The notes under the pieces: generated by a model
What the model was told of the DNA's origin: nothing
The model's database searches: none
What the model saw: the letters and a program-made list of their open reading frames with translations, nothing else
Assembly: GCA_963745945.1 (NCBI GenBank)
Contig: CAVUZG010000004.1
Span: forward strand, 496,001-560,000
Source of the DNA: DATFVA01 sp963745945
GTDB taxonomy: Bacteria > Bacteroidota > Ignavibacteria > Ignavibacteriales > Ignavibacteriaceae
Reading direction: 5' to 3'
Length of the DNA: 64,000 nt
Part shown: one piece after another, positions 1 to 8,723 of the stretch
Layout of the letters: each line of letters begins with the position of its first letter
How positions within the stretch are numbered: the stretch's first letter is position 1
Translations under genes and position numbers: made by a program

Positions 1-2
1 AA

Positions 3-1652
3 ACCGGTCACGCTCATTTTAATATTGGATTACAAAATGTTGCATTCCTAACAAGTTTCACTTACTCCGATTTCGATAACCTTGTAATGGGTTCAAATGG
101 ACCAGAAGACTACCTCAGACCTACATATCAAACCATAATTAATGGACAGGATAGTGTAGTTATCAATCCTAATCCTAAAGAACAGATTGTATCTGGTTAC
201 AACCAGACTAATTTTATGCAAAAGATATTATTTACTCCGGTTGATGAATGGGAATTTGAATATGCTTTTCATTTATCAACATCATCGGATGTTCCGCGTT
301 TTGACAGACTTATAAGACCCAAAGGAAATACACTTCGTTCAGCTGAATGGTATTACGGACCGCAAAAATGGATGATGAACAATTTAATGATTACCAATTT
401 TTCATCTAATTCAGTTTATGATCTTTCAAAGATTAGTATTGCTTATCAGAATTTTGAAGAAAGCAGACACGATAGAACTCTGAATGCGTCTGATAGAACA
501 AATGATACAGAAAAGGTTAAGGCATTCTCGCTTAATCTTGACTTGATTAAAGAAATTAATAATAAGTCAAATGTGTTTTACGGAATTGAAACAGTACTGA
601 ATAAAGTTCATTCCACAGGTAATTCAGAAAATATTATTACCGGGGAAATTTCACCGGGACCTTCAAGATATCCGGACGGCTCAACGTGGAATTCTTTCGG
701 TGCGTATTTAACTTATAAAAACAAATTAAGTTCTGAATACATCTTGCAGGCTGGACTTCGTTATAATTATATAACATTAGATGCAAATTTTGATACGACT
801 TTTTACCCTTTTCCCTTCACAACAGCAAGACAAAGAAATGGGGCTTTAACAGGTAATGCTGGTTTGGTATGGCATCCGCAATCTGATTGGCAAATTAATC
901 TAAATCTTGCGTCAGGGTTCAGAGCACCCAATATTGACGATTTAGGAAAAGTTTTCGATTCGGAACCGGGTTCAGTAGTTGTACCAAATCCAGATCTGAA
1001 AACTGAATATGCTTATAATTTAGAACTCAGTTTAATGAAAATATTTTCCGATGCAGCTGAGTTTGATGTAACCGGTTATTACACTTACCTGGATGATGCA
1101 TTAGTCAGAAGGGATTACACACTAAATGGAATGGATAGTATAATATACAACGGTGAACTCAGCCAGGTTCAGGCAATTCAAAATGCTGCGTTTGCGAAAA
1201 TATGGGGTGTTGAATTAGCATTTGATATAAATTTCGCTGAGTATTTTAATTTAGAAAGCAACTTAAATTATCAGAAAGGCAAAGAAGAGGATGATGCCGG
1301 TGAGGTAGCAGCTTTAAGGCACGCAGCACCATGGTTCGGTAAAACCGAATTAATATTCAGGTTAAATAAGATTGAAGCAGATTTTTATGCAGTCTACAAT
1401 GGAGAAATTAAAAATAAAGATCTGCCGCCCAGTGAACAGGAAAAAGATTATCTGTATGCCAAAGATGAAAATGGTAAACCGTATCAGCCTTCCTGGTACA
1501 CTTTGAATTTTAAATTTAGTTATCAACTACTTAATAATTTTGAAGTTTATCTGGGAGTGGAAAATATAACGGATAGAAGGTACAGACCTTATTCCTCGGG
1601 CATTACTGCAGCCGGAAGAAATTTCATAGGCTCACTAAGACTTAATATTTGA
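3..1652 (+). CDS. TonB-dependent outer-membrane receptor, C-terminal part (5' end outside window)
   Basis: The reading frame is already open at base 3, before the first ATG at 87, so the gene enters from the left edge and its signal peptide and plug are not visible. About 550 residues remain, made of alternating aromatic and polar beta strands as in the barrel of a TonB-dependent receptor. The stretches RAPNIDDLGKVFD and NPDLKTEYAYNLELSL match the conserved 'fRaP' and 'NPdLkpE' blocks of this family, and NITDRRYRPYSSG followed by a final strand ending GSLRLNI is the usual receptor end. It would import a siderophore, vitamin or oligosaccharide using TonB energy; the substrate cannot be told. 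A TetR regulator follows 129 bp downstream on the same strand and might control it (inference). Confidence 0.9.
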   Translation, partial: TGHAHFNIGLQNVAFLTSFTYSDFDNLVMGSNGPEDYLRPTYQTIINGQDSVVINPNPKEQIVSGYNQTNFMQKILFTPVDEWEFEYAFHLSTSSDVPRFDRLIRPKGNTLRSAEWYYGPQKWMMNNLMITNFSSNSVYDLSKISIAYQNFEESRHDRTLNASDRTNDTEKVKAFSLNLDLIKEINNKSNVFYGIETVLNKVHSTGNSENIITGEISPGPSRYPDGSTWNSFGAYLTYKNKLSSEYILQAGLRYNYITLDANFDTTFYPFPFTTARQRNGALTGNAGLVWHPQSDWQINLNLASGFRAPNIDDLGKVFDSEPGSVVVPNPDLKTEYAYNLELSLMKIFSDAAEFDVTGYYTYLDDALVRRDYTLNGMDSIIYNGELSQVQAIQNAAFAKIWGVELAFDINFAEYFNLESNLNYQKGKEEDDAGEVAALRHAAPWFGKTELIFRLNKIEADFYAVYNGEIKNKDLPPSEQEKDYLYAKDENGKPYQPSWYTLNFKFSYQLLNNFEVYLGVENITDRRYRPYSSGITAAGRNFIGSLRLNI

Positions 1653-1674
1653 TTTTATTCAAATTACATTGAAA

Positions 1675-1698
1675 GAACAGGTAAACCGGTTCCTTTTT
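1675..1698 (+). terminator. Candidate rho-independent terminator after the TonB receptor
   Basis: An imperfect hairpin (GAAC-A-GG, loop TAAA, CC-G-GTTC) followed by CTTTTT lies 23 bp after the receptor stop. The stem is short with one mismatch, so this is only a moderate call. Confidence 0.4.
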
Positions 1699-1781
1699 CT
1701 AATAATTGAAATTCTGTCAATAGCATTTTTTAAAAAGATAATTACTATCTTGTATCCAGTCGAATAATCAGGTCTTAATTT

Positions 1782-2363
1782 TTGGAAAACGACAGAAAGT
1801 CCCAGATAATAAAAGCCGCTGTTAAACGCTTTTCAAAACACGGTTTGGGTAAAACAACTCTAGATGAAATTGCCCGCGATTTAAGAATAGGTAAAGCTAC
1901 TATTTACCATTACTTCGATTCAAAAGAAGCTTTGTTTTTCAGATCAATTGAATGGGAAGGCGAGCAATTCATTGAAGATGTAAAGCTGATATTTGAAAAT
2001 GAAGAGCTTTCATTGCGGGATAAGTTTATTGCCTACTTTTGTTCCAAAGAAAATATCGATCAAAAATATAAACTGCTTTATGAGATTTGTATCCTCTTAA
2101 TGAAAGATGATCATTTCGAAAAAGAGAAAGAGATTCTCAAATCAATCTTTGATAAGGAGGAGCTCTTAATTGAGACCATTCTTTCGCAGTTGTACAAGGG
2201 AAAAGAAAAGATCAATCCTTCATTCCCTAAAATGTTTGTGGTCTATAGCTGGGGCTCATTGTTTGGCGGAAAGCTGAATCAAATAACAAATGGTGATGGG
2301 GAAACTAATTCTAAAGAGTTATTAAATCTCACTCTGGAAAAAATCTTTCCCGAACAAAATTAA
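1782..2363 (+). CDS. TetR/AcrR family transcriptional regulator
   Basis: This 193-residue protein has a TetR DNA-binding domain at about residues 6-52, with the helix-turn-helix block TTLDEIARDLRIGKATIYHY followed by FDSKEALF. The rest is a helical ligand-binding and dimerisation domain with no recognisable ligand signature. The start shown is TTG, because no ATG or GTG precedes the helix-turn-helix in frame. It follows a TonB receptor on the same strand, so it may regulate that gene or an efflux or lipid gene elsewhere. Its stop overlaps the stop of the convergent phoU by 4 bp. The family is certain; target and inducer are unknown. Confidence 0.88.
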   Translation: MENDRKSQIIKAAVKRFSKHGLGKTTLDEIARDLRIGKATIYHYFDSKEALFFRSIEWEGEQFIEDVKLIFENEELSLRDKFIAYFCSKENIDQKYKLLYEICILLMKDDHFEKEKEILKSIFDKEELLIETILSQLYKGKEKINPSFPKMFVVYSWGSLFGGKLNQITNGDGETNSKELLNLTLEKIFPEQN

Positions 2364-3067
2364 TCGGTCGGGGAATCCACGTCTGTTTCATCTTCATCGT
2401 TGAAAAATATCTTTTCATATTTATGCTTTATCATCTGCGCTTCAACAATAAAAAAAACATCTTCAGCAATATTTGTTGCATGATCGGCAAGTCTTTCCAG
2501 ATGCCTTGAAATTACCAGCAGGGCTATTCCGGGTTCAACATTTTCCGGCTTCTCCTTCATTATCTCCTTTAGAATTGTATGATTTGTTGCATTTAATTCA
2601 TCAACTTTATCATCTGTTTGAATAACTTTTTGAGCAAGCTTAGGATCTCCATCAATGAATGAATCAATTGAATCTTTAATCATTTCCCTGGTAATTTTAG
2701 CCATTTCATTAATATGGGTTCTTCCAAAAAACTCGGGTTTCTTTTTAAATTCTTTTACACTTTCAGCAAGATTAACCGCAAGGTCTCCTATCCTTTCAAG
2801 GTTGGTATTTATTGTAAGTGCGGACATAATCAGCCTCAGGTCCATAGCAACAGGCTGACTTAGCGCAAAAATTTTCTGACATATTTTTTCAATCTTAACA
2901 TCGTATTTGTCCACTTTTGAATCTCTATCAATTACGAGATCAGCTAATTCCATGTTTTCTTCATCAATTGCTTTCAAAGATAATTCAACCTGTTCGTCTA
3001 CAAGGCTGCACATCTTAATGAGCCTGGTCTTTAATTTATCAATTTGAATTTCAAACTGGCGTTCCAT
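2360..3067 (-). CDS. phoU: Phosphate transport accessory and regulatory protein PhoU
   Basis: This 235-residue, all-helical protein has two PhoU repeats of about 100 residues each. The first contains VDKYDVKIEKICQKIFALS with the acidic metal-binding D/E pattern. The second contains DKVDELNATNHTILKEIM and a conserved RHLERLADHATNIAEDV block. PhoU proteins damp phosphate uptake and couple Pst transporters to PhoR-type kinases. Here the gene is the last of a phnD-phnC-phnE-pstB-phoU run, 35 bp after pstB. An acidic tail follows the second repeat. No phoR or phoB is visible in the window. Identification is secure; what it regulates in this mixed operon is inference. Confidence 0.95.
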   Translation of the reverse strand: MERQFEIQIDKLKTRLIKMCSLVDEQVELSLKAIDEENMELADLVIDRDSKVDKYDVKIEKICQKIFALSQPVAMDLRLIMSALTINTNLERIGDLAVNLAESVKEFKKKPEFFGRTHINEMAKITREMIKDSIDSFIDGDPKLAQKVIQTDDKVDELNATNHTILKEIMKEKPENVEPGIALLVISRHLERLADHATNIAEDVFFIVEAQMIKHKYEKIFFNDEDETDVDSPTD

Positions 3068-3102
3068 TATTTCCTCTCATTTTATTAAATAAAATTACGG
3101 GA

Positions 3103-3861
3103 TTATCCAAACCTGCCGGTAACATAATCTTCGGTTTGCTTTTTTGCCGGCTTTGTAAAAATATTACTTGTTTTACCATATTCAATCAGTTCGCCAATAT
3201 AAAAGAAAGCAGTATTATCACTAACTCTTGCCGCCTGCTGCATATTGTGCGTTACAATTACAATAGTATAATTCTTTTTCAGATCATGAATAAGTTCTTC
3301 AATCTTTGCAGTTGAAATCGGATCAAGAGCACTTGCGGGTTCATCCATCAGTACTATTTCAGGTTCGATTGCAAGTGTACGTGCAATACATAATCTCTGC
3401 TGCTGCCCGCCGGAGAGACTTAGTGCAGGTGCGTTGAGACGATCTTTAACTTCATCAATTAGTGCAGCCTGGCTTAGAGTTCGTTCTACAATTTCATTTA
3501 ATTTTTTCTTATCCCGCGTGCCGTCTATTTTAACACCATAAACCAGGTTATCGTAAATTGACATTGGGAATAAATTAGATTTCTGAAACACCATTCCGAT
3601 GCTCCTGCGAAGATTTACAACATCAACGTTCCTTTCGTAAATGTTTTTTCCATCTATCAGCACCTCACCACTAATCTTCACCCCATCAATTAAATCGTTC
3701 ATTCTGTTAAGAGTTCTTATAAAAGTAGATTTACCGCAGCCGGAAGGACCAATGAATGCTGTGACTTTATTTGATGGAATATCCATTGATACATTTTTAA
3801 GTGCCTGTTTCTTTCCATAGAACAGGTTCAAGTTCTTTACTGATATTTTGGTTTCTTTCAT
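3103..3861 (-). CDS. pstB: Phosphate ABC transporter ATP-binding protein PstB
   Basis: This 252-residue ABC ATPase has Walker A GPSGCGKST at residues 38-46, signature LSGGQQQR at 149-156, Walker B LMDEPASALD at 171-180 and a switch histidine in VTHNMQQAARVSD. The FIRTLNRMNDLI stretch after Walker A and the C-terminal GKTSNIFTKPAKKQTEDYVTGRFG are typical of PstB rather than PhnC. PstB normally powers PstC/PstA with the binding protein PstS. None of these is in the window; the upstream gene is a PhnE-type permease 23 bp away and phoU follows. It is therefore an orphan PstB inside a Phn-like operon, and may serve PstSCA genes elsewhere in the genome. Confidence 0.95.
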   Translation of the reverse strand: MKETKISVKNLNLFYGKKQALKNVSMDIPSNKVTAFIGPSGCGKSTFIRTLNRMNDLIDGVKISGEVLIDGKNIYERNVDVVNLRRSIGMVFQKSNLFPMSIYDNLVYGVKIDGTRDKKKLNEIVERTLSQAALIDEVKDRLNAPALSLSGGQQQRLCIARTLAIEPEIVLMDEPASALDPISTAKIEELIHDLKKNYTIVIVTHNMQQAARVSDNTAFFYIGELIEYGKTSNIFTKPAKKQTEDYVTGRFG

Positions 3862-3884
3862 TTATGTGTTCAATCAGTATGATT

Positions 3885-4679
3885 TTAATAAATCGCTTCA
3901 CGGATTTTGGCACTTATATAATCCATAACCCAAACAACAAATGCAATCATAAGAACAAGTAAACCCACTTCATGCCAACGAGCCAACCCCTGGTACTGCA
4001 TTAGCATAGTACCAATACCGCCGCCGCCAACCAGACCAATGATTGTAGCCATTCTAACGTTTATATCCCAACGGTAAATTGTGAATGACAGAAAAGGCAA
4101 TACTATTTGAGGAACCACAGCATACCATACTACCTGAATTTTATTTGCTCCTGTCGCACTTATTGCTTCAACCGGACCTGATTCAATATTCTCAATTGCT
4201 TCGGAATATAGTTTTGCATTTGAAGCAATAGTATGAACCAGCAATGCTATCATACCGGCAAAAGGTCCAATTCCAACCCAAACTGAAAATATTATTGCCC
4301 AGATCAGCGGTTCAATTGAACGGACAAAGTTTAATAATACTCTTAACACATAGTATACAGCAAAACTTACTTTGTTTTCTTTCATTAAATTTCTTGCTGT
4401 AAAGAATGAGAGAATAAGAGTAATTGGAATGGAAATTAATGTTGCAAGTAAAGCTATATAAATGGTTTCTATCATAGCAAATAAAGCATCATCAAAAATT
4501 CCAAGTTCTGGTCGGAATAATGAACTGAAAATTCTTTCAGCTCCCTGAATTCCTTCACTGCTGAAAAGATCAACTATAGAAATTCTTGTAACTATCCAGC
4601 CGGCAATGAAAGTGATATTAAAAAGTAACCAGCCGAAAATTTCAACAGTCCATTTTGTGGTTTTGCTATCCCGTGGCAA
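3885..4679 (-). CDS. phnE: PhnE-type ABC permease, main part (gene likely 3885-4959, frameshifted)
   Basis: These 264 residues carry the whole binding-protein-dependent permease domain: several membrane spans and the coupling loop EAISATGANKIQVVWYAVVP (EAA motif), ending near WVMDYISAKIREAIY. This is characteristic of PhnE-like phosphonate/phosphate permeases. The visible start is a TTG inside the previous frame, with no convincing ribosome site. Removing one G from GGG near 4688-4690 joins it to the upstream 97 residues as ...KLFGLPRDSKTTKW..., giving about 357 residues. One surplus base is the error class seen repeatedly in this window, so I favour one phnE gene over two. It would pair with PhnC and PhnD. 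Confidence 0.85.
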   Translation of the reverse strand: MPRDSKTTKWTVEIFGWLLFNITFIAGWIVTRISIVDLFSSEGIQGAERIFSSLFRPELGIFDDALFAMIETIYIALLATLISIPITLILSFFTARNLMKENKVSFAVYYVLRVLLNFVRSIEPLIWAIIFSVWVGIGPFAGMIALLVHTIASNAKLYSEAIENIESGPVEAISATGANKIQVVWYAVVPQIVLPFLSFTIYRWDINVRMATIIGLVGGGGIGTMLMQYQGLARWHEVGLLVLMIAFVVWVMDYISAKIREAIY

Positions 4680-4959
4680 TCCCGAATAATTTAGCAGAAA
4701 GTGATGTTCGTGAATAGGTCCATAAATACCCGATTATAATGCTGATCATTAACACTATTAAAACGTTGTTCCAGCTGAAGGGTAGATCCCGCAGATCCAG
4801 AATAAACTTGTAATAAATTGCTCTCTGGATTACGATCAAACTATAAAAAACCAAAAAGATATCGAGGAAAACTGATTTAACAAAGTTAAATTTTGCTTCA
4901 CGTCTTTTCCCTTTTGCAATAATATTGTGCGGATGCATTTCCAGTTCGGGATCAATCAT
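4666..4959 (-). CDS. N-terminal membrane segment of frameshifted phnE (or a separate 97-residue membrane protein)
   Basis: This 97-residue segment begins 4 bp inside the end of phnC (ATGA overlap) and has two hydrophobic spans at about residues 28-50 and 65-83. It lacks the EAA permease loop, so it cannot be a transporter alone. Its last residues (KLFG) run into the next frame's LPRDSKTTKW after deleting one G, suggesting it is the N-terminus of the downstream permease. The alternative is a small separate subunit translated by coupling, with a 14-bp overlap. The length of PhnE orthologues in related genomes would decide. Confidence 0.6.
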   Translation of the reverse strand: MIDPELEMHPHNIIAKGKRREAKFNFVKSVFLDIFLVFYSLIVIQRAIYYKFILDLRDLPFSWNNVLIVLMISIIIGYLWTYSRTSLSAKLFGIATG

Positions 4960-5717
4960 CTTATTTCAACCTCCTCTGCGTCTTCACCATAAATAGTTTT
5001 AAACCATGTCTCATCAATATCTGAAGGCATTCCTTCATAAATAATCTCTCCTGCTTTAAGAGCAATCACTCTTGAAGCGTACCTACGTACCAGGCTGAGG
5101 AAGTGAAGGTTACAAATTACTGTTGTTCCAAGCTCTTTATTAATTTTTTCGAAATATTGCATAACAGAATTTGAGGTTGCGGGATCAAGCGAAGCAACGG
5201 GTTCATCGGCCAGAAGCAGTTTAGGATTTTGCATCAGACTGCGGGCTATTGCTACTCTTTGCTGCTGTCCGCCGCTTAATGAATCAGCCCTGATATTTGC
5301 TTTTTCAGTTATCCCAACTCTTTCAAGGTTTGTATAAGCCTCTTTAATTGTATTATCACTGAATCGTTCGAATACGGATTCAAATGTTCCCAATGATCCA
5401 AGCTTGCCCGTAATTACATTTGTTAAAACAGAGCGTCTTTTTATCAGGTTAAACTGCTGAAAAACCATCCCGATTTGTGATTTTACTTTACGGAGTTCTT
5501 CGCCTCTTATATGTGTAATATTTTTATCAAGAAATTTTACTTTCCCCGATGTTGGTTCTATCAACCGGTTAATACATCTGAGAAGAGTTGATTTTCCCGA
5601 GCCGCTTAAACCAATTATCACGAGAAATTCGCCTTCTTCAACTTTGAAGGAAACACCTTTTAAAGCGTGAGTTCCGTTATTATATATTTTATGCAGATTT
5701 TCTACTTCAAGCAGCAT
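4956..5717 (-). CDS. phnC: Phosphonate/phosphate ABC transporter ATP-binding protein PhnC
   Basis: This 253-residue ABC ATPase has Walker A GLSGSGKST at residues 36-44, a VFQQFNLIKRRSVLTNVI Q-loop region typical of PhnC, the signature LSGGQQQR, Walker B LLADEPVASLDP and the stretch NLHFLSLVRRYASRVIAL, which matches PhnC's 'dlAr/yadRvigl' end. PhnC supplies ATP hydrolysis to PhnE for import of phosphonate, phosphite or phosphate bound by PhnD. The gene overlaps phnD by 1 bp and the next cistron by 4 bp, so it is translationally coupled on both sides. Substrate cannot be read from the sequence; the neighbouring phoU and pstB favour inorganic phosphate. Confidence 0.93.
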   Translation of the reverse strand: MLLEVENLHKIYNNGTHALKGVSFKVEEGEFLVIIGLSGSGKSTLLRCINRLIEPTSGKVKFLDKNITHIRGEELRKVKSQIGMVFQQFNLIKRRSVLTNVITGKLGSLGTFESVFERFSDNTIKEAYTNLERVGITEKANIRADSLSGGQQQRVAIARSLMQNPKLLLADEPVASLDPATSNSVMQYFEKINKELGTTVICNLHFLSLVRRYASRVIALKAGEIIYEGMPSDIDETWFKTIYGEDAEEVEIR

Positions 5718-6646
5718 TAGTTTTTCATCAGGTTTTCAAATTTTATATTCTGTTGTTCAAGTAATTTCCTTAATCCATCATAATCACTATCCTTTGTTCG
5801 TATCAATCCGCGTATATCGTAAATATCATATAGCGATTTGCCTCCCTGTGGAGTCTTAACATATTTCAGTAAAGCATCAATTATTTTTTCTTTCATTTCT
5901 TCGTTCATATCTTTTCTAAAAACCCAAGGATCATTTGGTATCCGTTGAGTAAATCCGATTATTTTAACCTTCTTTTCTACATCAGGGAATTGTTTTTCTA
6001 CCCTCATTCTTGCATCAAGAATTTCGTGCGTCAGAGGATCAGGAGGTGCATAATAAGTCGCACCTGCAGCAACCTGTCCCTGGTAAACCATTGTTACAAC
6101 ATTATCATGTCTCATTGCAAAGACTGTTTCACTTGGCTTAATTCCCTTTTTATCCAGCATGGCTTTAGGAAGAATATACCCGGAAGTAGAAGAGGGATCA
6201 ACATAAGCAAAACTTCTTCCGTTAATATCCGGAAGACTGTCAATACCGGAATCGTATCTTGTTATAAACTGTCCCCTATATGATGTTTCATTATTATCAC
6301 GAACAATTCTAAGTCTTGCCTCGGCGCCATATTTTGCATTAGCCATTAAATAAGAAAAAGTATTAATACTTGCGATATCCGCTTTTTTAGTCCCGAATGC
6401 TTCAACAACGGCAACAAAACTTGCGGGAACTGCCGTTGTAAAATAGTATCCTGTTTCCTTTTCCAGAAAGTCTGTCAGTTCTCTTGCATTCGTAGTAATT
6501 CGTTTAGCATCAACTGAAGGAGTGAAATACAGTTTAATCGGGTTACTTCTTGTACCGAGTGCTCCTTCATTTAACTCACGGGCAGAAGAAATAACAACGA
6601 AAATAATTATCGGCGAAAGGTATAGAAGGTATTTTAAGGATCTCAT
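5717..6646 (-). CDS. phnD: PhnD-type phosphate/phosphite/phosphonate substrate-binding protein
   Basis: This 309-residue periplasmic protein has an N-terminal hydrophobic signal (residues 5-22). The body matches the PhnD family: LYFTPSVDAKRITTNARELT, FLEKETGYYF, AFGTKKADIASINTFSYLMA, and FAYVDPSSTSGYILPKAML (the STSGY(i/l)P ligand-binding block), then a late IIGFTQRIPNDPWVFR. Such proteins capture the anion and deliver it to PhnE/PhnC. It is the first gene of the operon, so its leader carries the promoter; an inverted repeat lies 28-47 bp upstream. No phosphonate-degradation genes are in the window, consistent with a phosphate or phosphite role, but this is inference. Confidence 0.92.
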   Translation of the reverse strand: MRSLKYLLYLSPIIIFVVISSARELNEGALGTRSNPIKLYFTPSVDAKRITTNARELTDFLEKETGYYFTTAVPASFVAVVEAFGTKKADIASINTFSYLMANAKYGAEARLRIVRDNNETSYRGQFITRYDSGIDSLPDINGRSFAYVDPSSTSGYILPKAMLDKKGIKPSETVFAMRHDNVVTMVYQGQVAAGATYYAPPDPLTHEILDARMRVEKQFPDVEKKVKIIGFTQRIPNDPWVFRKDMNEEMKEKIIDALLKYVKTPQGGKSLYDIYDIRGLIRTKDSDYDGLRKLLEQQNIKFENLMKN

Positions 6647-6673
6647 AACTAACTGATTTTAGAATTTCTAATA

Positions 6674-6693
6674 TGCTAATATTTATTTTAGCA
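6674..6693. promoter_or_regulatory. Inverted repeat in the phnD leader, candidate operator
   Basis: TGCTAA and TTAGCA are perfect 6-bp arms separated by 8 AT-rich bases, 28-47 bp before the phnD start. There is no following T-run in the phnD direction, so it looks more like a protein-binding palindrome than a terminator. It does not resemble an E. coli Pho box. The rest of this 166-bp gap shows nothing else. Confidence 0.35.
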
Positions 6694-6812
6694 TCAAAAA
6701 TAATTAGTAATTCCTGTGTTAAATAATTATTAAAAATTCAGATGGAATGTATTAATGATAAAACCGGGTCACCTGCACGAACTTTGAGTGAATTTGCCAT
6801 ATGAAGATTATT

Positions 6813-8708
6813 TCAATCCTGGTTTCTTTCAACCTCGTAAAAATTATTTTTTGTATTACTATCCGGTATATCCGTCGAACCAAGTTTTATTTTGGTTACC
6901 GGCTTTGCAGGAATAAATTCAATCTTTACCACGTCTGAATTTTCCCATACTGATGTGGATTTATAAACGGAATCCTTTGTTCCGTCGGAGTAATAAAAAG
7001 TAAGGGTTACTGGAACTGGAACCTTACCGATTTTTTCTAATTCAACCGAAACTTTACCGTTGTTGACCACAACATTTTTTATTGCAAGGTCAGCAAAATC
7101 CCTGGTAAAGTACCACGGCTTCCAGAACCAGGACAAATCCTTTCCAACTGATTTATTGAAAGTGAAAAAATAATCGAACGGACCAGGATGTTTGCCATGC
7201 CAGTTATTTATATAATTTTTTAACGCCTCTTTGAATTGACTATCCCCCAGGGCATCCCTGAGGAATAAGTATGAAAGTCCCGGACGGGTATATGAGGCCA
7301 GCCTGTAAGGTCTGTATGACATATTATCTGTTGTAACAAAAAGAGGTATATCATTTTCGGTTCCGGCATAAGTATCAAAATTCTGAACTTCCCTGTCTAT
7401 TCTTCTTCTGTCATTAATTAATTTCTTTTCAAGATCGGTAGGAAGAAAAACTGCCCAGCCTTCATCCATCCAGGCATATTTTTGTTCATTAGTACCCATA
7501 TAGAACGGGAAATACTGGTGAGCATTTTCGTGTGATGTTAACCCCACTGTACTCTTGTAAGAATCTGTTGTTCCGTCATTTATCAGCATTGGAAATTCCA
7601 TACCTCCTTCACCATTGAAAACTGTAAATGAAGGAAACGGAAAAGGAACGGCAGGCATTTCATTCGAAAAGAAATCGATGCACTGTTTTGCAAGTTTTGC
7701 TACACCATAAAAATCTTCCGATTCTTTTTTATAAACAGCTGCAATGTAAACTCTTCTTCCCGGTTCAACTTCAAGACTTGTAGCATCCCATAGGTAATGA
7801 TCACTTGTTCCATATACCACATCAGTTACATTCTCTGCTTTGTACTTCCAGGTATTAGTTGGTTTCTGATCCTGAAATATTTTTTCGCCTAAATCAGCTT
7901 TTGCAATAATATTGATTATGCTGTCACTCTCGAAAGCTTCTCTGTATTTATCCAGATAATAACTAGTGAAAATATCGTCAGGATTCTGAAGTATTCCGGT
8001 TCCCCAAACTGCAAAGGTATTGGGAACAGTTATCTCAACATTGTAATTGGAAAAGTCATTATAGAATTCCTGTAAACCTGTATAAGGAATTACATCCCAG
8101 CCATCAATATCATCGTAAACAGAAATTTGAGGATACCAGTAGCCTAAAAGAAAAGATGTTGAATCATAGGCACCCATTCTTATACTTTGTGCTTCAGTGA
8201 GAGTGAAATCCCAGTCAATATTCAGATTTATTTCTGAATGCGGCAGCACGGGATTTTCTTTCATTACTATAAAGAACAAAGTTCCAGATGTTGCAAATTT
8301 TTTGTGATCGTTTAAATTCTGTTGAACTCCATCAATCTTTACCTGATTAATGCTCATTCCTTCAGTAATCATATCCGGATTCAGATTAAAACCTCTCGCT
8401 GCTGTAGAAGTGTTAATATTCTGATATAAACGGATTACAATCTGGGTAAGAGTATCGGGACTATTATTGTGATAAATAATTTGTTCACTTCCTGTTAATA
8501 ACCTTTTATGCGGTTCGAAATCAGCCTTAATGTTATAGTCAGAAGAATTCTGCCAGTAATTTTGCCCAGGGCTTCCGTCATATGAACGGGTTCCTTTATT
8601 GTATGCATCCTGAATATTTCGCGGAATAAATTCCTTCTGAGCCAGCAACGGCTGATAATTCAGACACATAATTATAAGAAGAATGGAAATCTTTAAAACA
8701 AACTTCAT
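6813..8708 (-). CDS. Secreted M1 family metallopeptidase
   Basis: This gluzincin has HENAH at about residues 393-397 with the third zinc ligand E416 in WMDEG exactly 18 residues later, the M1 spacing. The exopeptidase-type GxMEN motif appears as GGMEFPM, which is degenerate. I place the start at the ATG at 8708 because GGAGGG precedes it by 5 bp; the in-frame TTG at 8720 lies upstream of that site. The N-terminus (MKFVLKISILLIIMCLN...LLAQ) is a signal peptide. The fold is beta-rich before the catalytic domain and at the C-terminus, without a T9SS sorting domain. It probably trims peptides in the periplasm or at the cell surface. It lies between the phn operon and ruvB. Confidence 0.9.
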   Translation of the reverse strand: MKFVLKISILLIIMCLNYQPLLAQKEFIPRNIQDAYNKGTRSYDGSPGQNYWQNSSDYNIKADFEPHKRLLTGSEQIIYHNNSPDTLTQIVIRLYQNINTSTAARGFNLNPDMITEGMSINQVKIDGVQQNLNDHKKFATSGTLFFIVMKENPVLPHSEINLNIDWDFTLTEAQSIRMGAYDSTSFLLGYWYPQISVYDDIDGWDVIPYTGLQEFYNDFSNYNVEITVPNTFAVWGTGILQNPDDIFTSYYLDKYREAFESDSIINIIAKADLGEKIFQDQKPTNTWKYKAENVTDVVYGTSDHYLWDATSLEVEPGRRVYIAAVYKKESEDFYGVAKLAKQCIDFFSNEMPAVPFPFPSFTVFNGEGGMEFPMLINDGTTDSYKSTVGLTSHENAHQYFPFYMGTNEQKYAWMDEGWAVFLPTDLEKKLINDRRRIDREVQNFDTYAGTENDIPLFVTTDNMSYRPYRLASYTRPGLSYLFLRDALGDSQFKEALKNYINNWHGKHPGPFDYFFTFNKSVGKDLSWFWKPWYFTRDFADLAIKNVVVNNGKVSVELEKIGKVPVPVTLTFYYSDGTKDSVYKSTSVWENSDVVKIEFIPAKPVTKIKLGSTDIPDSNTKNNFYEVERNQD

Positions 8709-8723
8709 AATACCCTCCAACTA

